DNA of 64,000 bases from Aquimarina sp. MMG016. Its GTDB lineage: Bacteria > Bacteroidota > Bacteroidia > Flavobacteriales > Flavobacteriaceae. This document shows positions 16,625-26,494 of the stretch, in pieces; position 1 is the stretch's first letter, and the number at the start of each line of letters is the position of its first letter. The stretch covers positions 56,072-120,071 of the forward strand of contig NZ_JAGJEA010000017.1 in the NCBI RefSeq assembly GCF_018100805.1, written 5' to 3'. The translations under genes were made by a program, and so were the position numbers. The notes below the pieces were generated by a model. The model was not told the origin of the DNA and searched no databases. It was given only the letters and a program-made list of their open reading frames with translations.

Positions 16625-17914
16625 TTACTGACCATATTTATCACTATATCTTTTCCAAAGTTTAGTCTGATGACTTTCCAGGCTAATTTCACGACCTTGA
16701 ATATATGCTTTTTCTAATTGATTGGTGCGCATATCGAGAGCATCTCCGCCACTGATAAAAAGAGTAGCGTCTTTACCAACTTCAAGAGTTCCGGTGATGT
16801 CATCAATACCTAAAATTTTAGCACTATTACCTGTGATTAATTGCAATGCTTTTTCTTTATCTAATCCGTGAGCTGCAACAGTACCTGCTTGAAAAGGAAG
16901 ATTTCTAGCATTAGCACGTTCCATCTGTCCACTATTTTGTAAAGCGACCAATACACCTGCATCCATTAATAATTTTGCATTTTTATAGGGTTGATCATAA
17001 TGGTCATCTTCATAACTTGGAGTAGTATGTGTTCTTTTTAATAACACAGCAATATTGCTATCCTTTAGCTCCTTTACTAATTTATAAGCTTCATCACCAC
17101 CAATTATTACTACTTTTTTGATGTCGTATTCTTTAGAAAAAGCAATAACATCCAGAATAGCTTTTTCAGAACTTACATGGACAAATAAAGTTTGTGAATT
17201 ATCAAAAACTTTTTTCATAGCCAGATGTGGAAGATTTTTATTAGAAGATTTTGACCTTATTGTAGCTTTTGCTTGATTGATAAAATCTTTAAACTCTGTA
17301 ACCTGTTCTACATATTTTTTATTTGGTTTAAAACCAGAATCTTCACCTAACCACCATCTTCCTCTTGTATACGGGCTTGGCCAGTTCATGTGAATACCAT
17401 CATCTATTTTTATAGCGGCATCTTCCCAGTTCCAGGCATCTAATTGAACAATAGAAGATGTTCCGGATATTCTTCCTCCTCTTGGGGTTACCTGAGCAAT
17501 TAACACGCCATTAGGTCTCATGCTTTCTACAATTTTGCTTTCTGCGTTATAAGCAATAATACTTCGTATATGTGGATTGTAAGATCCTAGTTCACTATCA
17601 TCATCTGTTGCTCTAACTGCACCAATTTCTACTAAACCTAGAGTGGAGTTAGGCGCTATGAATCCTGGATATATATGTTTTCCTCCTGCATTGATAGTTT
17701 TTCCTTGTGGGGGAACTTTTCCTTTTTCTCCAATAGCTTTTATTTTTCCTTTCTCAAAGATGATCACACTATCTTCTATGATTTCGCCATTGCCAATATG
17801 AGCTGTCGCTCCTGTTATAGTTATGGCCTCTGTTTGAACTTTTGCAGGAGTTTGTTGTGCTGTTACTTTTCCGACGAAAGAAACGAGTAATATTATATAT
17901 ACTATTTTTTTCAT
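16625..17914 (-). CDS. amidohydrolase-family protein, metal site degenerate
   Basis: The start is set at ATG 17914 because it gives the signal peptide MKKIVYIILLVSFVGKVTAQ and leaves 16 nt after the upstream stop. The 429-residue exported product keeps the composite beta-sandwich (AITITGATAHIGNGEIIEDS, and near the end LEVGKDATLFISGGDALDM). The first metal motif HxH after PGFI is replaced by PNST, and I find no equivalent of the other metal His/Asp set. It is therefore probably not a standard metal hydrolase. It forms an operon with the 997-residue amidohydrolase and may be its partner. Confidence 0.75.
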   Translation of the reverse strand: MKKIVYIILLVSFVGKVTAQQTPAKVQTEAITITGATAHIGNGEIIEDSVIIFEKGKIKAIGEKGKVPPQGKTINAGGKHIYPGFIAPNSTLGLVEIGAVRATDDDSELGSYNPHIRSIIAYNAESKIVESMRPNGVLIAQVTPRGGRISGTSSIVQLDAWNWEDAAIKIDDGIHMNWPSPYTRGRWWLGEDSGFKPNKKYVEQVTEFKDFINQAKATIRSKSSNKNLPHLAMKKVFDNSQTLFVHVSSEKAILDVIAFSKEYDIKKVVIIGGDEAYKLVKELKDSNIAVLLKRTHTTPSYEDDHYDQPYKNAKLLMDAGVLVALQNSGQMERANARNLPFQAGTVAAHGLDKEKALQLITGNSAKILGIDDITGTLEVGKDATLFISGGDALDMRTNQLEKAYIQGREISLESHQTKLWKRYSDKYGQ

Positions 17915-17930
17915 TTTTAGAATCTTTAAT

Positions 17931-20924
17931 TTAATGAATGGTCTCAATAGTTTGACACTCAAAATTTTGCTTCTCTTTTTTCTTAGGAGGTTGAGTCTTA
18001 AGACCATTGTTTTTAGCCTTTAACATCATTGTGGAAAGCTTATTTCTTTCCTCAGCAATGGATTCCCTCATCATTTTGTCAATATTAAGATCAAAATAAG
18101 TCACTCCTTCAATCATTGTTTTTTCAGCCTTGGCATAAATAGAAAGTGGGTGATCAGTCCATAATACAAGATCTGCATCTTTACCTACCTTTATACTTCC
18201 CACACGCTTGTCTATATGAAGTAGTTTAGCAGGATTAAGTGTAACGAATTTTAGTGCGTCTTCTTCAGATACTCCACCGTATTTTACAGATTTCGCTGCT
18301 TCTTGATTAAGACGGCGAGACATTTCGGGATCATCACTGTTAATTGCAGTAACTACTCCTTGATTATGCATTATAGAAGCATTATAAGGAATCGCATCAT
18401 TTACTTCATATTTATAAGCCCACCAATCGGAAAATGTAGATCCACCAACTCCGTGTTTCGCCATTTTATCAGCTACTTTGTATCCTTCTAGAATATGGGT
18501 GAAGGTATTTATTCTGAAGTTAAATTTTTCTGCAACCTTCATTAGCATATTTATTTCGCTTTGCACATAAGAGTGACAACTAATATAACGTCGACCATTA
18601 AGAACCTCAAGCAGGGTTTCCATTTCGATATCTTTACGATATTTTCCACTTTTTTTATTTTGACCATATTTTTTAGCACGTGAGAAGTAATCTGTATATA
18701 CTTGCTCCACACCCATTCTAGTTTGTGGGAATCTATTATTAGCATTGCTACCCCAATTACTTTGTTTTACATTTTCTCCCAGCGCAAATTTGATAAACTT
18801 AGGAGAGTTTCTATAAATAAGATCTTCAGCACTCTTACCCCATTTTAATTTGATAATTGCTGAACGACCACCAATAGGATTAGCAGAACCATGTAGTATC
18901 TGTATAGAGGTAACTCCACCAGCTAGATTTCTATATATATTAATATCATCTGGTGAGACTACATCTTCGATAGTCACTTCGGCAGAAGAGTTATGTCCAG
19001 CTTCGTTAATAGCTGCTGCTGCAATATGAGAATGCTCATCAATAATACCTGCAGTCAAGTGTTTTCCTGTTGCATCAACAACTATGGCACCACGGGCTCT
19101 TAGATTTTTTCCAATAGCAGCGATTTTTCCATTCTTTACCAAAACGTCGGTTTGTTCCAAAATTCCTTTAGATTCATTGGTCCATACAGTAGCATTTTTG
19201 AATAAAGTAACTTTTGAAGTAGGTACTTTGGGATTGCCATAGGCAATGTTTGGATAAGTTATAGGTAGTACTTCAGGCTTTTCCTTTTTGTTAGATTTTT
19301 TCTTTTTATCGTCTTTTTTCGTCTCCTTCGGTTTCTTTTTAACCGTAAACGTAGTTTCAACTCCATTAGGGAGCACCGCTTTACCATTCCAAAGATCAGG
19401 ACTATCCCCAATAGCAGTAACAACTCTTGTATATTCAATTTTGGTACTGTCTTCGCTAGTGAATGTAAGGGTCACCCAATCATCCTTATAATTAATTTTT
19501 GTTCCCAATGTGGTTTCACCAGATTTTACTTTAGCTTTTGGTTTTGCAGAAGTACCTGATATAGAAAGATTATATGTTTTTTCCGCTACAGTCAATTCAT
19601 AACTTCCATTAATATCAGTTATGTTCATATTGTTTACCACATTTTTATGACCCTGAATCCAATTTTCATAAATAATATTGTCTTTGGTAAATAGTTCTCC
19701 TTTAGTAATAAGGAAATTGGCGTATGCCCCTTTTTTTATGCTTCCTAAAAGACTACTTTTCCCTAAAATCTGCGCAGGAATTGTAGTGAGGGCAGCCAGA
19801 GCAGTTTTCTTATTTAATCCGTGTTCGATAGCTTTTTCTATTCTACTTTTTAGATCAGATATTTTTTTGAGCTTATGAGTAGTAAAAGAAAAGGTAATAC
19901 CATTTTTAGCCAATACCGAAGGGTTAGTGGGAGCTTGATTCCAATGACGCATATCTCCTAAACTCACCATATTGGCTAGGTAAGGATCAGATACATCATA
20001 AGCTTCAGGAAAGTCAAGTGGAATAATATATTTAGCATTTGTTGCTTTTACTTTATTAATTCTTGCATATTCATCACCTCCGCCTACAATTATATATTGT
20101 ATTCCAGACTCATCCCCAACTTTATCAGCTCTGAAACCATTTAATCTACTTCCGGCTTCAAAGATTTGTGGTAAACCTTTATTCCGGTTTAAAGCCTCCA
20201 GCGTCAGATCTTTATTATCTGTATTACCTGAAGCATACCATTTAGAATCTAGATATACCTGGCGAAGTAATGCCATTGCCCCCATTAAAGATGTAGGGTA
20301 TACTTGCTTACTTTTATTGCTTTTGGCGAAAGATAAAAACTGAGCGGATCGATCACTTAGTAATCGTTCACCTTCACTGCTCTTATTATTTAATGCAACT
20401 AAGGCGCCTGTTCCTCTTATAATACCATCTGGCATATGGGTATTGAGTACTCCGAACCCTTCTTTTACATATTCAGTAGCTTTTTTATCATCATATTTAA
20501 AATCAGTAAGGGCACTAACTTCTGGACGAATATGATCATTCCAGTAATAACCTTCTCTTCCGGCTTTCCATTGAGGTTGCTCATTAGAACTAAAGATATT
20601 ACCTCCCTGTGCTTTGGGTTTTTTTATACCAAAACTGGTAAAAGGATCAATAAAAGAAGCATAAATATGCTTTCCTTTTAGGTCAATCACTACACTATTG
20701 TATGGAATTTTTAATGATGTTCCTACCTGTACAATTTTACCTTTTCGGATAATTAGAGTTCCTTTTTTGATTACTGTACTAGGGGTAGTGTGAATTGTTG
20801 CATTCTGAAATACGGTGTAGTTATCATTTGTGGTTTTAACTCCATCATTTTTAGGGAAATAATCCTGAGCCTGAAGGGTAAGACCACCACATATCACCGC
20901 AAGTGATAATAATAGTTTTCTCAT
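17931..20924 (-). CDS. large two-module exported amidohydrolase
   Basis: The 997-residue product has signal MRKLLLSLAVICGGLTLQAQ and two amidohydrolase modules joined by a Lys-rich linker near residue 535-555. The N-terminal module (about 35-430) lacks HxH (SFIDPFTSFGI in its place). The C-terminal module (about 570-960) keeps GIIDEHSHIAA, CHSYVQ, THILEG and NSDDPE, the residues expected for metal and catalysis. It resembles exported imidazolonepropionase-like or peptide-type amidohydrolases; the substrate is unknown. It is first in a two-gene operon with the degenerate paralogue. Confidence 0.8.
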   Translation of the reverse strand: MRKLLLSLAVICGGLTLQAQDYFPKNDGVKTTNDNYTVFQNATIHTTPSTVIKKGTLIIRKGKIVQVGTSLKIPYNSVVIDLKGKHIYASFIDPFTSFGIKKPKAQGGNIFSSNEQPQWKAGREGYYWNDHIRPEVSALTDFKYDDKKATEYVKEGFGVLNTHMPDGIIRGTGALVALNNKSSEGERLLSDRSAQFLSFAKSNKSKQVYPTSLMGAMALLRQVYLDSKWYASGNTDNKDLTLEALNRNKGLPQIFEAGSRLNGFRADKVGDESGIQYIIVGGGDEYARINKVKATNAKYIIPLDFPEAYDVSDPYLANMVSLGDMRHWNQAPTNPSVLAKNGITFSFTTHKLKKISDLKSRIEKAIEHGLNKKTALAALTTIPAQILGKSSLLGSIKKGAYANFLITKGELFTKDNIIYENWIQGHKNVVNNMNITDINGSYELTVAEKTYNLSISGTSAKPKAKVKSGETTLGTKINYKDDWVTLTFTSEDSTKIEYTRVVTAIGDSPDLWNGKAVLPNGVETTFTVKKKPKETKKDDKKKKSNKKEKPEVLPITYPNIAYGNPKVPTSKVTLFKNATVWTNESKGILEQTDVLVKNGKIAAIGKNLRARGAIVVDATGKHLTAGIIDEHSHIAAAAINEAGHNSSAEVTIEDVVSPDDINIYRNLAGGVTSIQILHGSANPIGGRSAIIKLKWGKSAEDLIYRNSPKFIKFALGENVKQSNWGSNANNRFPQTRMGVEQVYTDYFSRAKKYGQNKKSGKYRKDIEMETLLEVLNGRRYISCHSYVQSEINMLMKVAEKFNFRINTFTHILEGYKVADKMAKHGVGGSTFSDWWAYKYEVNDAIPYNASIMHNQGVVTAINSDDPEMSRRLNQEAAKSVKYGGVSEEDALKFVTLNPAKLLHIDKRVGSIKVGKDADLVLWTDHPLSIYAKAEKTMIEGVTYFDLNIDKMMRESIAEERNKLSTMMLKAKNNGLKTQPPKKKEKQNFECQTIETIH

Positions 20925-21013
20925 TTGAATTGTGTAAAGTGTTCAATAGCCTTTAAAGATAGGGGTTGAGGGAGAAAGAGGTCGTTAATTAATAATATTT
21001 TAACAAACTAAAG

Positions 21014-22093
21014 CTACTCATGAAACGCAATAGGATTTGATTTAAAATAATTTACCAATAACGCAACCACGTAGCTATAAGTTTCCATACCATCTGGTTG
21101 GTTATTGACTTTTAGATAACTATCATATGTACTCTTAAAGATAGGTTCTAAAGGGTTTTCATAAGATTCCCAAAATTCATTAACCTCACGATAATTTTTT
21201 CGTATTCCTGGGCGAAGCTTTTCGATAAGGCAAATGGCTTTTTCTTCGTTGCGAAGGTATAAATCGTTTAAACAAAACTTTAAAGCAAAAGTGGCTCCAC
21301 TGTAATTAAAGTATATATCATCATAATTTATAGTTGTCAGTGCGGCTATAAAATTAGCTTCATTTTCTTTGGCAAAACCTAGCTGATGCGCTTCTTCATG
21401 ACAACTGGTGGTTGGAGCTTTATAATTAAGAATTAGCCCATTAACTTGGGCTTCATTAGTAATCGGATTTAAATAACCGCTAAACCCCATATAAGTCAAT
21501 GGTATACTGAGTAGTGAGGTTTTTATACTTTTTGGGTGATAATCAAGATCCGGAAAAATATTATTTAGTTGTTGATATGCGGGTATAGTTTTCTTAAATA
21601 CTTCATCTTTAGTGTATGGTATTTTAATAGCTAGAGAATCGATAGGCTCCAGCTTAGAATGAAGCGCATTAGCCTGGATGATTAATTTTTCAGACACGCT
21701 GATCAATTCGGCTTCAGTATATTGATCATCAAGGTTTAATATTTCGTGTAATGGAAGTCTGTAGTAGTTCATTCCCCAAAGAATATGAAAACTGGCATAT
21801 ACTATAGAAAGAGTAGCTCCAATATCGAGTAATACTTTTTTCCAGGCAATATTTCTTCGAAAAACCTTTAGAAATAAAAAACGAATTAATAAAATGATCA
21901 ATACAGAATATAAAAGATCACCAAAGGAAAAAGGTAACCATCCAAATACATAACGTAGTGCTTTAGAAGTATAAGTAAAAAAACCATTACTGTAAAAACG
22001 CTCTATAAATTCCGGAAAAAAAGAAATTATTTGAATAAAAATGATCTGAACAGGAAGTAAGATCGAAAGATATAATTTTGTTTTGGATTGCAT
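21014..22093 (-). CDS. DUF3810 membrane protein with HExxH motif
   Basis: The start is set at ATG 22093 (359 residues). An ATG at 22189 would overlap the divergent pepD start and its promoter. Three N-terminal membrane segments are visible (YLSILLPVQIIFIQIISFF; FGDLLYSVLIILLIRFLFL; IGATLSIVYASFHILWG). A soluble domain follows with SCHEEAHQLGFAKENEANF, an HExxH zinc-peptidase-like motif with a downstream Glu. This matches the DUF3810 family as I know it. Peptidase activity is an inference from the motif only. Confidence 0.8.
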   Translation of the reverse strand: MQSKTKLYLSILLPVQIIFIQIISFFPEFIERFYSNGFFTYTSKALRYVFGWLPFSFGDLLYSVLIILLIRFLFLKVFRRNIAWKKVLLDIGATLSIVYASFHILWGMNYYRLPLHEILNLDDQYTEAELISVSEKLIIQANALHSKLEPIDSLAIKIPYTKDEVFKKTIPAYQQLNNIFPDLDYHPKSIKTSLLSIPLTYMGFSGYLNPITNEAQVNGLILNYKAPTTSCHEEAHQLGFAKENEANFIAALTTINYDDIYFNYSGATFALKFCLNDLYLRNEEKAICLIEKLRPGIRKNYREVNEFWESYENPLEPIFKSTYDSYLKVNNQPDGMETYSYVVALLVNYFKSNPIAFHE

Positions 22094-22139
22094 TTGTGTT
22101 AATATTCTGATAAACAAAACTACAACATTTGGAGCTTCA

Positions 22140-22170
22140 TTTGATTTAAGATTATCATAATGTACATTTG
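22140..22170 (+). promoter_or_regulatory. promoter of pepD
   Basis: TTTG (22140-22143), exactly 19 nt, then TACATTTG (22163-22170) are a full match to the Bacteroidota promoter. The -7 box ends 17 nt before the pepD ATG, so the leader is very short. Confidence 0.85.
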
Positions 22171-22187
22171 CTGAAAATACAATATAC

Positions 22188-23648
22188 ATGAATTCAGAAA
22201 TAAGAGCTCTTGAGCCTAAAACTCTTTGGAATAAATTTGCAGATCTTAATGAAGTACCTCGTCCATCAAAAAAAGAAGAACGAGTTATAGCTTTTATGAA
22301 AAACTTTGGTGAATCTCTTGGGTTAATTACTGAGGTTGATAAAGTTGGTAATGTGCTGATTAAAAAACCAGCAACACCTGGTATGGAAGATCGTAAAATT
22401 GTGGTGATGCAATCACATTTAGATATGGTACATCAGAAGAATGCTGATACAGATTTTGATTTTGATACGCAGGGTATAGAAATGTATGTAGATGGAGATT
22501 GGGTAATGGCAAAAGGAACTACCCTAGGAGCTGATAATGGACTGGGAGTAGCTACTATTATGGCTATCTTGGAATCTAAAGATATTGAGCATCCGGCAAT
22601 TGAAGCTTTATTTACTATTGATGAAGAAACTGGTATGACTGGAGCAATGGGATTAGAAGGCGGTTGGTTACAAGGTGATATTTTACTTAATTTAGATACT
22701 GAAGAAGATGATGAAATTGGTGTAGGCTGTGCTGGAGGAATTGATGTAACTGCGAAACGAACTTATGAGGAAGAATCTGTCCCTGAAGGAAAAACTGCGT
22801 ATACTATTTCTGTTACAGGACTAAATGGAGGGCATTCCGGAATGGATATTCATAAAGGATTGGGTAATGCCAATAGAATCATGAATCGTTTATTGTTTGA
22901 TGGTTTTGAAAATTTTGGGATGCGAATTCATGAAATTAAAGGGGGGAGCTTACGTAATGCTATTCCTAGAGAAAGTTTTGCAACTATTGTAGTGGATACT
23001 ATTCAAGCGGAGGCTTTTGAATTTGAGATTGGTGAGTTGTCTAAGATTATAGCAAGCGAGTTGGAAATTGTAGATGCTGGGCTTCAAATCGAAGTTAAAA
23101 CTACGAGCATACCCGACAAGGTAATGGAATTAGGAGTGCAAGAAGGTGTTTTGAAAGCTGTATATGCTGCACATAATGGAGTATATACTATGAGCGCTTC
23201 GATAAAAGATCTTGTGGAAACGTCTAATAATATTGCCAAAGTCACTATAGGAACCGGTGAGATTACCATAGAATGTCTGACCCGTAGTAGTGTGGAGTCG
23301 TCAAAAATAGATATGGTTAATAAATTGAGAGCTACTTTTGAGCTAATAGGTTGCGAAGTAACCACTAGTGGTGATTATCCAGGTTGGGCACCTAACATGG
23401 ATTCACCAATTCTTAAAGTAATGGATACTTTATATCAAAAGCTCAATGGAGAAAAAGCTCATGTAGCAGCTTGTCATGCTGGATTGGAATGTGGAATCCT
23501 GGGGCAAAACTATCCGGAGATGGATATGATCTCTTTTGGTCCAACTATTCTTGGAGCTCATTCTCCTGATGAACGAGCTAGTATTTCGTCAGTGCAGAAA
23601 TATTGGAAGTTTGTAAAAGAAACGTTGAAGGAGATTCCAACAAAATAA
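22188..23648 (+). CDS. pepD: aminoacyl-histidine dipeptidase (PepD, M20 family)
   Basis: This is a zinc dipeptidase (carnosinase-like, broad Xaa-His and other dipeptides), 486 residues. Metal-site motifs are MQSHLDMVHQK, TTLGADNGLGVA, FTIDEETGMTGAMGLEG, LNLDTEEDDEI, and CHAGLECGIL near the end. The central lid domain carries GLNGGHSGMDIH. It acts in the cytosol, since no signal peptide is seen. It is transcribed alone, with a full promoter just upstream and a hairpin terminator downstream. Confidence 0.93.
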   Translation: MNSEIRALEPKTLWNKFADLNEVPRPSKKEERVIAFMKNFGESLGLITEVDKVGNVLIKKPATPGMEDRKIVVMQSHLDMVHQKNADTDFDFDTQGIEMYVDGDWVMAKGTTLGADNGLGVATIMAILESKDIEHPAIEALFTIDEETGMTGAMGLEGGWLQGDILLNLDTEEDDEIGVGCAGGIDVTAKRTYEEESVPEGKTAYTISVTGLNGGHSGMDIHKGLGNANRIMNRLLFDGFENFGMRIHEIKGGSLRNAIPRESFATIVVDTIQAEAFEFEIGELSKIIASELEIVDAGLQIEVKTTSIPDKVMELGVQEGVLKAVYAAHNGVYTMSASIKDLVETSNNIAKVTIGTGEITIECLTRSSVESSKIDMVNKLRATFELIGCEVTTSGDYPGWAPNMDSPILKVMDTLYQKLNGEKAHVAACHAGLECGILGQNYPEMDMISFGPTILGAHSPDERASISSVQKYWKFVKETLKEIPTK

Positions 23649-23652
23649 ACTT

Positions 23653-23690
23653 AAAAAAAATCCCAAATCAAGTCGATTTGGGATTTTTAT
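23653..23690. terminator. bidirectional terminator between pepD and the PPIase gene
   Basis: AAATCCCAAATC, a 5-nt loop and GATTTGGGATTT form a perfect 12-bp stem. A tracts on the left and T tracts on the right let it serve both convergent genes. Confidence 0.9.
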
Positions 23691-23710
23691 CTTTTATAAG
23701 AAGGGACAGT

Positions 23711-24844
23711 TTATTTACCTTCTTCTTTGCCTTGGATGCTTACCATTTCTAATTCAAAGATAAGATCCGTATTTGGTGGAATTGGTCTTCTTCCTCTTTC
23801 TCCATATCCTAAATGCGAAGGAATAAACAATACTGCTTTATCACCTACTTTCATTTTTTGCACACCTTCTTTAAATCCAGCAATCATTTGTGCTTCTGGA
23901 GAGTAAGGCATAGGAATAGGAGCATAACCTCTAGGATCAGCAGCTCTTCTTTCATCATATACTCCTTGTGCTTTGGCAGTTTCAGCATTATTGGTGTCAA
24001 ATACTTTACCATCAGTAAAATAACCAGCATAAAACACATTTACGTTATCTCCTAATTTAGGTTGCTCACCATCTCCCTGATTTAAGAAATAAATTCCTAA
24101 ACCACTTTCTAGGATGGTAGCTTTTGCTTTTAATTCTTCGAATTTAGCAGCTGTTTCATCATTCAGTTCTTTTTGTTTGCGTTCTTTTTCTGCTTTTTCT
24201 GCTTCAAGAGCTTTTAATTTATCATTAAAAGCTTTGTCTGTATCAAAAGCTTTTGCTGCAGATCCTTTACGTATGATATTGACTTCTTGCATTTTGATTT
24301 CTTCTTTTGGTTTTGATCCTGCAACAGGCGCAGATCCTATACTATCGATAACATCTTGTCCTATTACGATCTCTCCAAAAACGGTATGCTTTCCATTTAG
24401 CCAAGGAGTATCTTTAAGAGTAATAAAAAATTGACTTCCGTTGGTTCCGGGACCCGAATTTGCCATAGATAAAATCCCTTTTGATTTATGTGAAAGAGAA
24501 TCTACAATTTCATCAGGAAATTTATAACCAGGATCTCCTGTTCCTGTACCTAGAGGATCACCAGTCTGAACCATGAAATCTTTAATAACACGGTGAAATA
24601 TGATTCCATTATAATACTTCTTGCCTTTATATGTGCTATCTACCATAGTATTAGTACCTTCTGCAAGAGAAACAAAATTAGCTACAGTCATCGGAGTTTG
24701 GTCATAATACAGTTTGGCAACAGCAATCCCCTTATTAGTTACAATTTCTGCATAGATACCATCTCCTAGATCAGGGTACTTATCTTTACAGCTACTTAAT
24801 GTGATTGCAATAACGGCTAAGAATAAAAGATTTAATTTTTTCAT
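23711..24844 (-). CDS. cyclophilin-FKBP fusion lipoprotein (peptidyl-prolyl isomerase)
   Basis: This is a 377-residue lipoprotein (signal MKKLNLLFLAVIAITLSSC) with two unrelated prolyl isomerase domains. The cyclophilin domain (about 28-195) has YNGIIFHRVIKDFMVQTGDP, LSMANSGPGTNGSQFFI and LNGKHTVFGEI. A charged helix (about 203-242) links it to an FKBP domain (about 265-373) with VFYAGYFTDGKVFDT, GFKEGVQKMKVGDKAVLFIPSHLGYG and PPNTDLIFELEMVSI. It lies 16 nt downstream of gldI on the same strand, suggesting envelope protein folding in the same gliding-linked operon. Confidence 0.9.
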   Translation of the reverse strand: MKKLNLLFLAVIAITLSSCKDKYPDLGDGIYAEIVTNKGIAVAKLYYDQTPMTVANFVSLAEGTNTMVDSTYKGKKYYNGIIFHRVIKDFMVQTGDPLGTGTGDPGYKFPDEIVDSLSHKSKGILSMANSGPGTNGSQFFITLKDTPWLNGKHTVFGEIVIGQDVIDSIGSAPVAGSKPKEEIKMQEVNIIRKGSAAKAFDTDKAFNDKLKALEAEKAEKERKQKELNDETAAKFEELKAKATILESGLGIYFLNQGDGEQPKLGDNVNVFYAGYFTDGKVFDTNNAETAKAQGVYDERRAADPRGYAPIPMPYSPEAQMIAGFKEGVQKMKVGDKAVLFIPSHLGYGERGRRPIPPNTDLIFELEMVSIQGKEEGK

Positions 24845-24860
24845 TTTTTGAGTTACTTAT

Positions 24861-25412
24861 TTAATTTTCTGTTGTTGATTCTTTTATGATTGTATGTAAA
24901 GTTACTTTAGACATTAACGGAATATTTGTTCCAATCTTATCATCATCCCCATAATATCCATAAGCTTGGTAAGAAGGAAATAAAAAGGTAACTGTTTCTC
25001 CGGCTTTCATAAGCTTTAAACCTTCTCGAAGGCCGAGAAAAAGTTCTTCCTTATCAATAATGTAGTTAACCGTGTCTAGTTCTTCCTTGGTATAAATTAC
25101 ATTTCCGCTAAGGTCTTTTATATCATAGTTAAAGTTTACAATATCACCAAATTGTGGTTGTATATTAGATATTGTATCTTTTGTTGAGTAATAATACCAA
25201 AAACCTCCTTTAGACGAAATATAATTATTGGTACTATCTTGATCAATAATTTTTTGAATTCTAGCTTCTTCTTTAGCGGCTAATTGTTTATTTCTATTAA
25301 TAGATTCACTGATAAAAGATCCAGATTTTACGGTAATTGGTTTTCTGGCTTCTGGTGTCTTGCAAGAAAAAAATAGAATTAATAGGCTAAGAATTGGAAA
25401 GATTTGTCTCAT
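24861..25412 (-). CDS. gldI: gliding-motility lipoprotein GldI (FKBP type)
   Basis: This is a 183-residue lipoprotein with signal MRQIFPILSLLILFFSC and a C-terminal FKBP domain (YYSTKDTISNIQPQFGDIVNFNY, then LREGLKLMKAGETVTFLFPSYQAYGYYG, and IPLMSKVTLHTI). In Flavobacterium johnsoniae GldI is required for gliding and is thought to help fold envelope motility proteins. The call rests on length, lipobox and adjacency to nrnA. It overlaps nrnA by 4 nt, so the genes are likely coupled. Confidence 0.88.
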   Translation of the reverse strand: MRQIFPILSLLILFFSCKTPEARKPITVKSGSFISESINRNKQLAAKEEARIQKIIDQDSTNNYISSKGGFWYYYSTKDTISNIQPQFGDIVNFNYDIKDLSGNVIYTKEELDTVNYIIDKEELFLGLREGLKLMKAGETVTFLFPSYQAYGYYGDDDKIGTNIPLMSKVTLHTIIKESTTEN

Positions 25413-26425
25413 GGATTTAGGACATTTTTATAAGACGGTAAGATACTAATAAATTTTTCAATCGTATCTTGCAACGATAGATTACTTTTACCTCCTGCCG
25501 CATTATGATGGCCTCCTCCTTCAAAATGTTTTCTAGATACTTCATTTACAGAAAAATCGCCTTTAGAGCGTAAGGATATTTTGATAATACCTTCTCCTTT
25601 ATTTTCTATAAATATTACTGCAAATTTAATACCTTCTATAGATAATCCCAGGTTAACAAAGCCTTCTGTATCACCTTTTCTAAAATTGTGATCGTCTAAT
25701 TCTTTTTGCGATAAGGAAATATAGGCAGTTTTATATTCTGGTAATACTTTTAGATTATTAAGCGCTACTCCCTTAAGCTGTAAACGAGATAAAGTATTTG
25801 TATCGTATATGTTTTCATGAATAGCAGTGTTATCAGCACCACGGTCGATTAAATCCGAAACTACACGATGTGTTACACTGGTTGTTGACCTAAACCTAAA
25901 GGACCCGGTATCAGTCATAATTCCTACATAAATACAAGTGGCAATTTCCGGGGAGATCTTTTTTAGATCATCTAATTTTTCTATAAAATGATAAACCATC
26001 TGACATGTAGAACTCATAGATGTGTCACTATACGTATATTTTGCATAGTCATCTGGTTGTTGATGATGGTCAATCATAATAAATGTAGCTTCTGCTTTAG
26101 ATAAGCTTTCTTCCATATCACCTATTCTGGATAAATGGTTAAAGTCTAAAGTAAAAATGATTTCTGCATTCTCAATTTTAGATTTTGCAGTAGAAGTACT
26201 TTCGTTATATTTGATAATAGTATCTTCTCCTGGAATCCATTTTAAAAAACCAGGATATTCATTAGGCGAAATAACCGAAGTTTGATGCCCTAATGCTGTA
26301 AGATAATGCGATAATGCTAAAGTCGAACCAATTGCATCTCCATCAGGGTTTTTATGAGGTACAATGACTATATTTTTTGGAGTAGATAAAAGCTCCTTTA
26401 TTTCATTAATTTCTTGCGTATTCAT
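25409..26425 (-). CDS. nrnA: DHH-family oligoribonuclease/pAp phosphatase (NrnA type)
   Basis: This 338-residue phosphoesterase degrades nano-RNA and 3'-phosphoadenosine 5'-phosphate in the cytosol. Visible motifs are NPDGDAIGSTLALSHYL, TLDFNHLSRIG, the name-giving IDHHQQPDDYA, GIMTDTGSFRF, and the DHHA1 signature EGGGHHNAAGG near the end. It is the first gene of the nrnA-gldI-PPIase operon. A TATATTCG box, one mismatch from TAnnTTTG, lies just upstream on the minus strand. Confidence 0.9.
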   Translation of the reverse strand: MNTQEINEIKELLSTPKNIVIVPHKNPDGDAIGSTLALSHYLTALGHQTSVISPNEYPGFLKWIPGEDTIIKYNESTSTAKSKIENAEIIFTLDFNHLSRIGDMEESLSKAEATFIMIDHHQQPDDYAKYTYSDTSMSSTCQMVYHFIEKLDDLKKISPEIATCIYVGIMTDTGSFRFRSTTSVTHRVVSDLIDRGADNTAIHENIYDTNTLSRLQLKGVALNNLKVLPEYKTAYISLSQKELDDHNFRKGDTEGFVNLGLSIEGIKFAVIFIENKGEGIIKISLRSKGDFSVNEVSRKHFEGGGHHNAAGGKSNLSLQDTIEKFISILPSYKNVLNP

Positions 26426-26494
26426 AAGTCAGCGAATATACAATAAATAATATTTTGGTAATATTAGAAGTATTAATTTTATTGAGTTTTTAAT

